DNA from: Gammaproteobacteria bacterium
GTDB taxonomy: Bacteria > Pseudomonadota > Gammaproteobacteria > GRL18
Length of the DNA: 13,844 nucleotides
NCBI GenBank assembly: GCA_028571885.1
Contig: JAPVVU010000033.1
Location: 1 to 13,844, forward strand
Direction of reading: 5' to 3'
The notes under the pieces are model-generated. The model was not told where the DNA came from and did not search any database. It saw nothing but the letters and a program-made list of their open reading frames with translations. This document shows positions 6,785 to 13,598 of the stretch, piece by piece (position 1 is the first letter of the stretch; each line of letters starts with the position of its first letter). A program made the position numbers and the translations under genes.

Positions 6785-7291
6785 TTAATCAATGGCAAAT
6801 TCAATACGTTCAGCCAATTTGTCCAGAGCCTTGCGGGCACACGCAGCATCCTTATCACCACCTGGGGCACCGCTGACACCAACCGCGCCAATATTGTATC
6901 CACCGGCAATGATTTTAATGCCGCCTTCCATGACAATAAGCCCCTTAATGTGATTTAACTCCTGCTGTATATCTGCTCGCGCATCTTTGAACGTACCACT
7001 GTCGGTCCAGGCCATAACCGTCATGTTGGCCTTACGCTCGGCAATTTCCAGAGTGAAGCGCGAAGCTCTGTCATCGCGTAATGCAGCCCGCATGAGACCA
7101 AAACGATCAACCACCACTGCACTAATGTGGAAACCATCCTTGCGGCAGGCGATGATGGTTTCATTAGCAATGTCACGAGCGAGTTCCATGCCAATACTTT
7201 TGTCAACAATAATATCACCTGCATATGCTGATACACTGCCCAAAACAAGCAAAAGGCTGAAGATCATCTTTTTTGTTATTAATCGTTTCAT
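6785..7291 (-). CDS. Exported HbpS/GlcG-family (heme-degrading domain) protein
   Basis: This encodes a 168-residue protein of the GlcG/HbpS family (Pfam Haem_degrading). The signal peptide spans residues 1-24: the MKRLITKK basic start, a Leu-rich core, and cleavage after AYA. The mature part is one GlcG-like domain with the typical late motif VSGAPGGDKDAACARKAL (139-156). HbpS of Streptomyces binds heme and interacts with a sensor kinase; most proteobacterial members are uncharacterised, so heme binding here is inference. The gene lies downstream of the RND operon on the same strand, but a strong terminator (7361-7387) and its own candidate promoter separate it, so it is probably an independent unit. 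It converges on the GGDEF-EAL gene with a 41-nt gap in which I see no terminator. Confidence 0.85.
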   Translation of the reverse strand: MKRLITKKMIFSLLLVLGSVSAYAGDIIVDKSIGMELARDIANETIIACRKDGFHISAVVVDRFGLMRAALRDDRASRFTLEIAERKANMTVMAWTDSGTFKDARADIQQELNHIKGLIVMEGGIKIIAGGYNIGAVGVSGAPGGDKDAACARKALDKLAERIEFAID

Positions 7292-7321
7292 AATAAATTT
7301 TCCACTTAAGATTATTGATTC

Positions 7322-7351
7322 TTTATAGCATATTACACGAAGTTATTTTAA
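7322..7351 (-). promoter_or_regulatory. Candidate extended -10 promoter for the HbpS-like gene
   Basis: On the - strand an extended -10, TGCTATAAA (7330-7322), lies 18 bp from a TTAAAA -35-like box (7351-7346, four of six matches). It falls between the RND operon terminator and the HbpS-like start codon at 7291, at the right distance to drive that gene. Confidence 0.45.
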
Positions 7352-7360
7352 TATCATAGC

Positions 7361-7387
7361 AAAAAAGGCGGCAATGCCGCCTTTTTT
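7361..7387 (-). terminator. Intrinsic terminator of the RND efflux operon
   Basis: A perfect 12-bp stem, AAAAAAGGCGGC (7361-7372) and GCCGCCTTTTTT (7376-7387), closes around a 3-nt loop. Read on the - strand, a GC-rich stem is followed by six U. It lies 24 nt after the RND pump stop codon and is symmetrical enough to work in both directions. Confidence 0.92.
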
Positions 7388-7410
7388 ATTAGTTAAAACA
7401 AACGCCTGTA

Positions 7411-10400
7411 TTACTCACTTTTTTTAGCTGCTTCTTCTGCTTTTTGTGCCTCTTCACGTTCTTCTTCAATACGTACATCAATATCAGCGGCTTCACGAAA
7501 TATTTTTTCACCCAGGCTGACACAACCTAGTGGAATAACCAGCAGTGTCAGGATGGTTGAGACAAACACACCAAACAGGAGTGAAATGGCCATGCCTTCA
7601 AAGGTAGGGTCAGTTAATATCACTGCTGAACCTAAAACAAGTGCAAATGCCGTGATCATGATAGGGCGCGTTCTGGCCTTTACTGCGGTAATAACAGCAT
7701 CATAAAGTTCCATACCACGACCGACTTCCACCATGGTGAAGTCAATGAGTAGAATGGAGTTTCGTACAATAATACCTGCCAGAGCAATCCAGCCAATCAT
7801 TGATGTTGCTGTAAAATCAGCGCCCATAATCCAGTGGCCAGGAATGATTCCCAGCAGGGTTAAGGGGATGGGAGTCATGATGATGGCAGGAATTGAAAAA
7901 TTGCCAAACTGCCAGACAACCAGCATATAAATAGCAATAAGTGCCACACCAAAAGCAATACCCATATCCCTGAATGTTTCATAAGTCACTGTCCACTCGC
8001 CTGTCCATTCAAAACCAGACTGCATATCTGTTGCTGGCGGCCCGGTATAGGTACCGGACATGGTAATGCCGTCAGGTGTTTTATAGTCTTTAAGACGCTC
8101 ATCGACATCCATCATGGCATAAATAGGGGCAGCCAGACGACCGACGGCATCACCCAGCACAAATTCCACCGGGCGAAGATCTTTATGGAATATCATAGGG
8201 TCATGTTTGACCTTAACAAATTTTCCTAATTCACCCAGAGGTATCATGCGACCATCCTGAGTCATTATTGGCATTTCCCCCAGAGAGTTTAGATTGGTAC
8301 GCGTCTCTAAGGGAATTTGTAATAAGATATAGGTTGGTTCAAGAATACGTTTTTGTTTAACATCGCCGACTTTGAACTGTCCCATAACCATAGCAAGATG
8401 CTGATTGATGGTTTTTGTAGAAACACCATAATAAGCTGCTTTATCCATATCAATTTCAAAACGCCAGGTATCCAGATCGCCGCGCATGAAATTATCGACA
8501 TCATCAATGAGCTCAGACTCTTCAAATATCCGGGTCAAATCTGCTGCAACCTGACGGCGAGTCTCTGCATCTGGACCATGAACTTCAGCAACCACGGTTT
8601 GCAATACTGGCGGGCCGGGAGGCATTTCTACGACAGTAGTGGTTGCACTATTTGCTTTCTTAATAGGGGCAATCAGTTTGCGCACTGCAACGGCAATTTC
8701 ATGACTGCTGCGGGAACGCTCTTTCTTGTGCAGAAGCTGCACATGAATCTCAGACTGCCAGGGATACTGGCGCAGATAGTTGTGACGTACCAGACCATTG
8801 AAATCAAAGGGTGCGGAAGTACCGACATAATCCTGTACGGCCAGAACTTCAGGTACTGTTTTAATGATTTCGACTATTTCTCGTGTGACACTGGCAGTAT
8901 TCGCTAAAGAAGTACCATCAGGCATATCAATGACCACGTTAAATTCTGATTTGTTATCAAAAGGTAACATTTTGACGGTGACAGCAGTATTAACAAACAT
9001 ATAAATTGTCAGGAAAAATGAACCGATTAATGCGATAAGGAAGCCTCGTCCCCAGAGCTTATTATTGATCAGTTTGCCTAATACTTTGCGGAAAAATTTC
9101 TCCAGAACATCATCAATTTTTTTGTCACGCACTTCCATTTTTCGCAACTTTTTCATAGAAGGTAATAAACGAATGGCCAGCCATGGGGTAAAAATTAAAG
9201 CGGCTATCAGAGAGAAAACCATAGCAACCGATCCCAGTGCAGGGATAGGTTCCATATAAGGTCCCATCATACCGCGTACAAAGCCCATGGGGAGCAGGGC
9301 GGCAATGACTGTATAAGTCGCAAGAATTGTGGGATTACCCACTTCTCTGACCGCATCAACGGCGACTGCTGTAGTGGTAGCACCATGCTGCAGCCAGCGA
9401 CTGTAAATGTTTTCCACAATAACAATGGCATTATCCACCAGAAAACCAATCGAGAAAATGAGTGCAAACAGACTGACCCGGTCAATGGTATAACCCATCA
9501 GCATAGCAACGAAGATAGTGACCACCAGAACAACCGGAATAGTAACAAGCACAACAATTGCAGGTCTTATACCTAATGAAAGCCAGACTAGAAAGGTTAC
9601 CGCCATGGTGGCAACAAATAGCTTAAACATCAGGCTATTCACTTTTTCATTGGCAGTAAAACCATAGTTTCGGGTAACTTCAACATGGACATTATCCGGA
9701 ATCATATAGCCTTTTAATTCTTCTACTTTAGCCAGCAGGTTATTCACTACACTGACGCCATTTGCACCATGCTGCTTGGCAATAGAAATAGTCACAGCAG
9801 GTGCGCCATCAGCTGTTTCAGATTTTTTCTGGTTGTCTGTGGAGTAATAATTCACTACATGTTTGGTGTCTTCGGGTGCTTCGTAGACCTTGGCAACATC
9901 AGAAAGATACACCGGGCGCTGGTTATGAGAGCCGACAATTAAACGTTGAAAATCTTTGGCATTGGTAAAGAACGCACCACTTTCGACAAAGAAAAACTGG
10001 CTGTCCATTTCCACACTGCCGACCAGTTGTTCGGTATTATAACTTTGAATGACCTGAGCAATATGACCAACCGTAATGCCGTAACCAGAAAGTTTTTCTG
10101 GTTGAATATCAATTTTTAACTGCCTTGAACGGCCGCCCGTAAGAAAAGCATTACCTGTTTTGGGCACCTGTTTGAGATTTTGAATTAAACTGAAACCCAG
10201 GGTTCGGAGTTGTTCATCATCAACCTCATTAGACCATAATGTGAGAGCCAGTACTGGCACATCATCAATTTCTTTAGGTTTGATCAGAGGCATATCGCCC
10301 CCTGGAGGCATAATGTCCAGATTCGCCTGAACTTTGTTATGAGTCAGGATGATGGCGGATTCAATATCTTCACCCACATGAAACTCAAGAGTAATAATAC

Positions 10401-10749
10401 CGCGTTCTTTATCACTCACCGAATAAACGTGTTTAATACCAGGGATTTCACTCAGTAAGCGTTCCAGAGGCTTAACCATGAGTTCAGACATTTCATCAGA
10501 CGATACCCCCGTCTGCTTAAGAAAAATATCAATCATTGGTACAGAAATTTGCGGATCTTCCTGTCGTGGTGTGGCAATCAGACCATAAATACCAACCAAT
10601 AACATCACAGTAAAAAGCAACGGTGATAATGGCGAATGAATAAAAGAGTCAGCTATACGTCCGGCAATACCAAGATCTTTATTCTTATCTTCACATGGAT
10701 TATCGCATGGTCTATTTTTATTGTCGTTATTGCTACTGCTATTAGTCAT
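7411..10749 (-). CDS. RND-family efflux pump, inner-membrane subunit (AcrB-like)
   Basis: This encodes a 1112-residue RND transporter permease, a proton-driven pump. The two-fold RND plan is clear. TM1 (about 41-60) precedes a large periplasmic loop (about 61-370) and TM2-6 (about 372-530). A second TM starts near 568, followed by a second periplasmic loop to about 925 and the last TM block (about 928-1078). The proton-relay region in TM4 reads GFLVDNAIVIVEN (435-447), so AcrB's Asp pair is Asp439-Asn440. In TM10 the AcrB lysine is replaced by Arg996 (GIIVRNSILLIDF, 992-1004). A roughly 35-residue Asn-rich N-terminal extension with Cys15 and Cys19, and an acidic Glu/Lys tail (about 1090-1112), make it longer than AcrB. 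An AGGAG at 10764-10760 fixes the start. It overlaps the adaptor gene by 8 bp, implying translational coupling. The substrate is unknown. Confidence 0.94.
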   Translation of the reverse strand: MTNSSSNNDNKNRPCDNPCEDKNKDLGIAGRIADSFIHSPLSPLLFTVMLLVGIYGLIATPRQEDPQISVPMIDIFLKQTGVSSDEMSELMVKPLERLLSEIPGIKHVYSVSDKERGIITLEFHVGEDIESAIILTHNKVQANLDIMPPGGDMPLIKPKEIDDVPVLALTLWSNEVDDEQLRTLGFSLIQNLKQVPKTGNAFLTGGRSRQLKIDIQPEKLSGYGITVGHIAQVIQSYNTEQLVGSVEMDSQFFFVESGAFFTNAKDFQRLIVGSHNQRPVYLSDVAKVYEAPEDTKHVVNYYSTDNQKKSETADGAPAVTISIAKQHGANGVSVVNNLLAKVEELKGYMIPDNVHVEVTRNYGFTANEKVNSLMFKLFVATMAVTFLVWLSLGIRPAIVVLVTIPVVLVVTIFVAMLMGYTIDRVSLFALIFSIGFLVDNAIVIVENIYSRWLQHGATTTAVAVDAVREVGNPTILATYTVIAALLPMGFVRGMMGPYMEPIPALGSVAMVFSLIAALIFTPWLAIRLLPSMKKLRKMEVRDKKIDDVLEKFFRKVLGKLINNKLWGRGFLIALIGSFFLTIYMFVNTAVTVKMLPFDNKSEFNVVIDMPDGTSLANTASVTREIVEIIKTVPEVLAVQDYVGTSAPFDFNGLVRHNYLRQYPWQSEIHVQLLHKKERSRSSHEIAVAVRKLIAPIKKANSATTTVVEMPPGPPVLQTVVAEVHGPDAETRRQVAADLTRIFEESELIDDVDNFMRGDLDTWRFEIDMDKAAYYGVSTKTINQHLAMVMGQFKVGDVKQKRILEPTYILLQIPLETRTNLNSLGEMPIMTQDGRMIPLGELGKFVKVKHDPMIFHKDLRPVEFVLGDAVGRLAAPIYAMMDVDERLKDYKTPDGITMSGTYTGPPATDMQSGFEWTGEWTVTYETFRDMGIAFGVALIAIYMLVVWQFGNFSIPAIIMTPIPLTLLGIIPGHWIMGADFTATSMIGWIALAGIIVRNSILLIDFTMVEVGRGMELYDAVITAVKARTRPIMITAFALVLGSAVILTDPTFEGMAISLLFGVFVSTILTLLVIPLGCVSLGEKIFREAADIDVRIEEEREEAQKAEEAAKKSE

Positions 10750-11929
10750 GGGATTTTAACTCCTCACCTGATTGCTCAGCAGTCGTTGCAACTGTTTGTC
10801 CAGAGCGAGTTGAGGAGTTAGCAGTGGTTAAAATTTTATCACCTGCTTTGAGACCGGAAATAACAGCAAAGTGATCTTTGTCTGATGCGCTGCCCATACG
10901 GATCAGCTGCATTTTTAGATGATTATCGTCTTTGACCAGAAAAACGGCAGGCAGACTGCCTCGCCAGACGATACTGGATTTAGGTATTATGGGTAAGGCA
11001 TTGCTTTGCTCGCTTTGTTCCCCAATTTTTACTGAGGCATACATTCCAGCGTGAGCAGTGATATTCAACGGCAGGTCAAGCTTGACTGTTGTCGTGTGAG
11101 CACCCTGTTCTGCCATAGGGAAAATGCGCGCAACCTGGACTTCAACATCTGCTTTAGCGCCATCTAATCTGGCGAGTAATTTTTGACCGACAGTCAGCTG
11201 GTTAAGCAATCGATTGGGAACTTCAATCTGAATTTGCAGGCGACTGGTATCTCCGAAAACAATGATAGGCATGCCCGGTTGGATAATATCACCCACTTCA
11301 GCCATTTTTTTCAAAATTTTACCGTCAAATGGGGCAATGCTGGTGGCATTGATTAAGTTTTCATCCAGCTCTTTAATGCCTGCCTGAGCCTGACGAATCT
11401 GGTTTTGAGCGGTTTCAATTCCAACCTGGTATTGATGCAGGTTAGCTGAACGATCGATGCCCCGGTTACCGCCGCGGCCGGAAGCATTTCGAACGGGGTC
11501 GGTCATTAAACCCATCACAGCTGGAATGCCTCCCATCATAGAGTTAGATTGTGAATTTGGATTTTGCAGTTCCCGCTGATACTGCATCCTGGCGTTACTT
11601 AAACCAGCTCTTGCACTGGCAAGCTGTGCCTCTGCAGAGCGTCGTTTGGCAAGCAGGGCACCTGTATCAAGAGTGACCAGAATCGTGCCCTGAGTAAAAA
11701 AATCACCCTCTGAACCAGCAATTGATTTAATGTCTCCGGGCATTTGGGCTGAAAGCTTGACTATTTTCCAGGGAATGACCGTACCACCCAATGCAACATG
11801 GCTGGACTGCGAACTGGTTTTGACCGTATAGATAAGTTCTTCAGAATCAGTTGCCAGTGCAATCGATGAGGTAAAAATACCACAGATCAGTGCGGTCGCG
11901 GCGAAAAGAGGCGTGACAGTAGGTTTCAT
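10742..11929 (-). CDS. RND periplasmic adaptor (membrane fusion protein, AcrA/HlyD-like)
   Basis: This encodes a 395-residue adaptor. A signal peptide covers about residues 1-26 (cleavage after ALA; no proper lipobox around Cys16). The first lipoyl half-motif is about 48-89. An alpha hairpin runs from about 95 to 192, and the second lipoyl half, beginning APFDGKI, is about 195-238. Beta-barrel and membrane-proximal regions follow (about 240-375). The hairpin tip (123-162) carries a low-complexity insertion rich in Gly, Asn, Ser and Met (Met131, 132, 139, 142). It joins the RND pump to an outer-membrane channel, which is not encoded nearby, so a TolC-type protein from elsewhere is presumed. 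AAAGGA (11940-11935), five bases before ATG, supports the start. It is the first gene of the efflux operon and overlaps the pump gene. Confidence 0.9.
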   Translation of the reverse strand: MKPTVTPLFAATALICGIFTSSIALATDSEELIYTVKTSSQSSHVALGGTVIPWKIVKLSAQMPGDIKSIAGSEGDFFTQGTILVTLDTGALLAKRRSAEAQLASARAGLSNARMQYQRELQNPNSQSNSMMGGIPAVMGLMTDPVRNASGRGGNRGIDRSANLHQYQVGIETAQNQIRQAQAGIKELDENLINATSIAPFDGKILKKMAEVGDIIQPGMPIIVFGDTSRLQIQIEVPNRLLNQLTVGQKLLARLDGAKADVEVQVARIFPMAEQGAHTTTVKLDLPLNITAHAGMYASVKIGEQSEQSNALPIIPKSSIVWRGSLPAVFLVKDDNHLKMQLIRMGSASDKDHFAVISGLKAGDKILTTANSSTRSGQTVATTAEQSGEELKSHD

Positions 11930-12006
11930 GAGGATCCTTTGAGGGTTTGTTTATTATTGCTGTATTATGCTACTTTTTATGAAAAGTAATCTTTATTTAT
12001 TTTTAT

Positions 12007-12038
12007 CGACATTAGAATAAACTTATCTTCTAATATCG
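12007..12038. promoter_or_regulatory. Long inverted repeat upstream of the efflux operon (candidate operator)
   Basis: The arms CGACATTAGAA (12007-12017) and TTCTAATATCG (12028-12038) match over 10 of 11 positions, with a 10-bp spacer. The arm centres are 21 bp apart, two helical turns, which suits a dimeric DNA-binding regulator. It lies about 80 bp upstream of the adaptor start codon, where the operon promoter should be, although I could not settle a -35/-10 pair in this AT-rich stretch. Confidence 0.45.
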
Positions 12039-12094
12039 TAGAGTAAAAGAAATTGATATATAGCAAGGAACTTGAAAATTATAATAATTTTTTG

Positions 12095-12128
12095 ATAAAA
12101 AAGCACCCACTGGTTAACGTGGGTGCTT
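12095..12128 (-). terminator. Intrinsic terminator of the 65-residue ORF
   Basis: A perfect 10-bp stem, AAGCACCCAC (12101-12110) and GTGGGTGCTT (12119-12128), encloses an 8-nt loop. On the - strand it is followed by a U-rich run (complement of 12095-12102). It lies 13 nt after the stop codon of the small gene and keeps its transcript out of the efflux operon. Confidence 0.9.
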
Positions 12129-12141
12129 AACGGGTATTTGC

Positions 12142-12339
12142 TTATACTGGATTGCTTAGATTAACTTCAAAATCATCTCCAGGATGCTCTACGGCAATAT
12201 CTTCATAAATATGCTTGTTTTGCTCACTTTCAAAATAGATTTTTATTGCATTATCACCTTGTCCTTCAATCACAAAAGGATGATGGCTCAGATCGTGAAC
12301 ATCATGCAGTGTGATGGGATCGGTTGTGCTGGTTCTCAT
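12142..12339 (-). CDS. Small acidic soluble protein of unknown function (65 aa)
   Basis: I do not recognise this family. The 65-residue product is acidic, His-rich near the N-terminus (His12, His15, His19, His20), has no hydrophobic membrane segment and no cysteine. A central stretch of alternating polar and hydrophobic residues (FVIEG..., IKIYFESE, about 22-39) suggests a small beta fold, and it ends with an Asp/Glu-rich part and NLSNPV. It is very probably a real gene: an AGGAGGG Shine-Dalgarno (complement of 12347-12353) sits seven bases before the ATG, a perfect terminator lies just after the stop, and a candidate promoter lies upstream. It forms a stand-alone transcription unit between the efflux operon and the 35-residue gene. 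High expression is suggested by the strong ribosome binding site, but its role is unknown. Confidence 0.75.
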   Translation of the reverse strand: MRTSTTDPITLHDVHDLSHHPFVIEGQGDNAIKIYFESEQNKHIYEDIAVEHPGDDFEVNLSNPV

Positions 12340-12458
12340 AATTAGACCCTCCTGTGTTTTAGTTCTGAAATACTCATGAAAATATAAAGTAACTTTATAA
12401 AATCAGGATATTCCGGTTGCTTACTTCTTTAAAACTTCTCTATAGATAAGTATATAGG

Positions 12459-12489
12459 ATTATATTAATGTAAATATAATGTGTATCAA
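12459..12489 (-). promoter_or_regulatory. Candidate promoter for the 65-residue ORF
   Basis: On the - strand, TTGATA (12489-12484, five of six) is followed by a consensus TATAAT (12464-12459). The spacer is 19 bp, longer than ideal. Transcription would start near 12452, giving a leader of about 110 nt. Confidence 0.35.
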
Positions 12490-12501
12490 TTACTGGCTTA
12501 T

Positions 12502-12609
12502 TTAATCCTCGGTATCAGCACAATCATCATGGCGACAATTCCATATCAACAAAAAAACGATGAAAATGGATGTTAATATTGCCAGTAAAGATAAGGAGTC
12601 AAAGATCAT
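12502..12609 (-). CDS. 35-residue membrane microprotein with Cys/His/Asp tail
   Basis: Translating the - strand gives a 35-residue product: MIFDS, then a continuous hydrophobic helix (about 6-23, mostly Leu/Ile/Phe/Val, ending in Trp23), then a short hydrophilic tail. The tail contains Cys25, His27, Asp28, Asp29 and Cys30 (CRHDDC) and ends Asp-Thr-Glu-Asp. A perfect GGAGGG Shine-Dalgarno (complement of 12615-12620) lies five bases before the ATG, which is the main argument that it is translated. The topology is probably one transmembrane helix with the acidic, Cys-containing tail on one side; the orientation is not clear. I cannot assign it to a known small-protein family. It is not CcoS by sequence as far as I can judge. 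It sits alone, 162 nt upstream of the 65-residue gene, divergent from the DUF3334-like gene. Confidence 0.65.
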   Translation of the reverse strand: MIFDSLSLLAILTSIFIVFLLIWNCRHDDCADTED

Positions 12610-12913
12610 AATATCCCTCCAGCCAACTAAGCTAGTTGGTAATGTGTTAAAAACAAATGAAAAGTGCTATCGGTGTAAATATTATTACCACGTCGCTCTG
12701 TGCTTATAATATAAAGTGCAGACGTATTAATGTTTTTTTCTCATAAGTTAAGTGTACTAAAAATTGATTTTAATTACTGTGACATATATCAGTAAATCAT
12801 TAAATACTAATATAACTTGAGGTAATTACTTGCTGCGTATGATATTAGGTTTCACTTTATTAAATAATGTCTATACTTGAAATTAAATCAATTTTAACGA
12901 TGAGAGTGTTTAT
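12610..12913. other. Divergent intergenic region between the microprotein and the DUF3334-like gene
   Basis: This AT-rich stretch has no convincing gene. It contains the microprotein's ribosome binding site (12615-12620) and its hairpin (12623-12639). On the + strand are possible -10 boxes TATAAT (12705-12710) and TATACT (12872-12877), but their -35 partners are poor. The hexamer ACTTGA occurs at 12815 and 12875, with ACTTGC at 12828. GAGAG (12902-12906) is the likely Shine-Dalgarno of the + strand gene. The promoters for both divergent genes should lie here, but I cannot place them firmly. Confidence 0.5.
12623..12639 (-). promoter_or_regulatory. Leader hairpin abutting the microprotein's Shine-Dalgarno
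   Basis: CCAACTA (12623-12629) and TAGTTGG (12633-12639) form a perfect 7-bp stem with a 3-nt loop. In the - strand transcript the hairpin ends two bases before GGAGGG. It has no U-run, so it is not a terminator. It could stabilise the 5' end of the mRNA, or compete with or help expose the ribosome binding site. Confidence 0.5.
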
Positions 12914-13543
12914 ATGGCAGTGAAGAAAAATAAAACAACCGATGATGTTTTGCTAATTTTATGTAAGTCAGTGAAGAAAATCCTCTCACAGACAACAAAG
13001 AATGATATACAGTATTCACCAATGGTACAAAAAATTGCAAAAACCTGCTTAAAACCAGACATTGGCTGTTTTGTGCTTTTCGAAGGTGCCTTTTCAGGCT
13101 TAATTATTATTAATATGTCTGCCGGTGCTGCGGTGGAGCTATATCAGGCCTATATGAGGCAGATGGGATTTCCTGAAGAGGAGATTTCAAATCATCATAC
13201 GTCTGATGATGTTAGTAATGTGCTGGGTGAATTAATGAACCAGATTGTGGGTGATTTCCAGGGTGAACTGGAACACCAGTTATCTTTATCAATCAGCCAG
13301 ACACAGCCAAGGATGCTGGCCGTCAATAAGGAACTCGTCCTGTCAATTAACGCTAATATTGAGAGGCCTCAATCACGACGAGTTATTTTTCGCACACAAA
13401 GCCATAAGACTTTTCATTTAGAAATGTCGATGGAAAGAACTGAATTTATTGAACTGAATGATCCGGATAATCAGGATTATCATGATCCAAATATCACTAA
13501 AGATGAACAGAACAGAGCCTTCTTAGAAGATCTGGATATCTAA
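12914..13543 (+). CDS. DUF3334-like protein with CheC/CheX-type signature
   Basis: This encodes a 209-residue soluble protein resembling the DUF3334 family that I know from Vibrio and Shewanella-type gammaproteobacteria. Conserved-looking blocks are KTCLKPDIGCFVLFEG (43-58), FSGLIIINMS (60-69), and the helix S-N-V-L-G-E-L-M-N-Q-I-V-G-D (101-114). The spacing Glu106-x2-Asn109 followed by Gly113 matches the phosphatase helix of CheC/CheX/FliY proteins, although the residue four before Glu106 is Asn rather than Ser or Asp. A second half (about 115-180) is beta-rich, and the C-terminus is acidic and probably disordered. A CheX-like fold and a role in dephosphorylating a response regulator are inference. 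GAGAG (12902-12906), seven bases before the ATG, supports the start. It converges with the last gene of the window. Confidence 0.8.
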   Translation: MAVKKNKTTDDVLLILCKSVKKILSQTTKNDIQYSPMVQKIAKTCLKPDIGCFVLFEGAFSGLIIINMSAGAAVELYQAYMRQMGFPEEEISNHHTSDDVSNVLGELMNQIVGDFQGELEHQLSLSISQTQPRMLAVNKELVLSINANIERPQSRRVIFRTQSHKTFHLEMSMERTEFIELNDPDNQDYHDPNITKDEQNRAFLEDLDI

Positions 13544-13561
13544 ATGCTGGTTTAAAAAGAC

Positions 13562-13589
13562 AAACAGGTTATCCTCTACTGACCTGTTT
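13562..13589. terminator. Bidirectional intrinsic terminator between convergent genes
   Basis: AAACAGGT (13562-13569) and ACCTGTTT (13582-13589) form a perfect 8-bp stem with a 12-nt loop. It is followed by TTTATTT on the + strand and by a T-run on the - strand (complement of 13554-13558). It lies between two convergent stop codons and can serve both genes. Confidence 0.8.
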
Positions 13590-13598
13590 ATTTAATGA

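Noticed and set aside
6987..7328. 113-codon + strand frame antisense to the HbpS-like gene
   Set aside because: The - strand frame has a signal peptide and family motifs; the + strand frame has composition typical of an antisense shadow.
8353..8907. 184-codon + strand frame inside the RND pump gene
   Set aside because: It lies antisense to a clearly conserved RND coding region and has no ribosome binding site or recognisable domain, so it is a shadow frame.
12657..12746. 29-codon + strand ORF in the divergent intergenic region
   Set aside because: No Shine-Dalgarno precedes the ATG and no recognisable protein features are seen.
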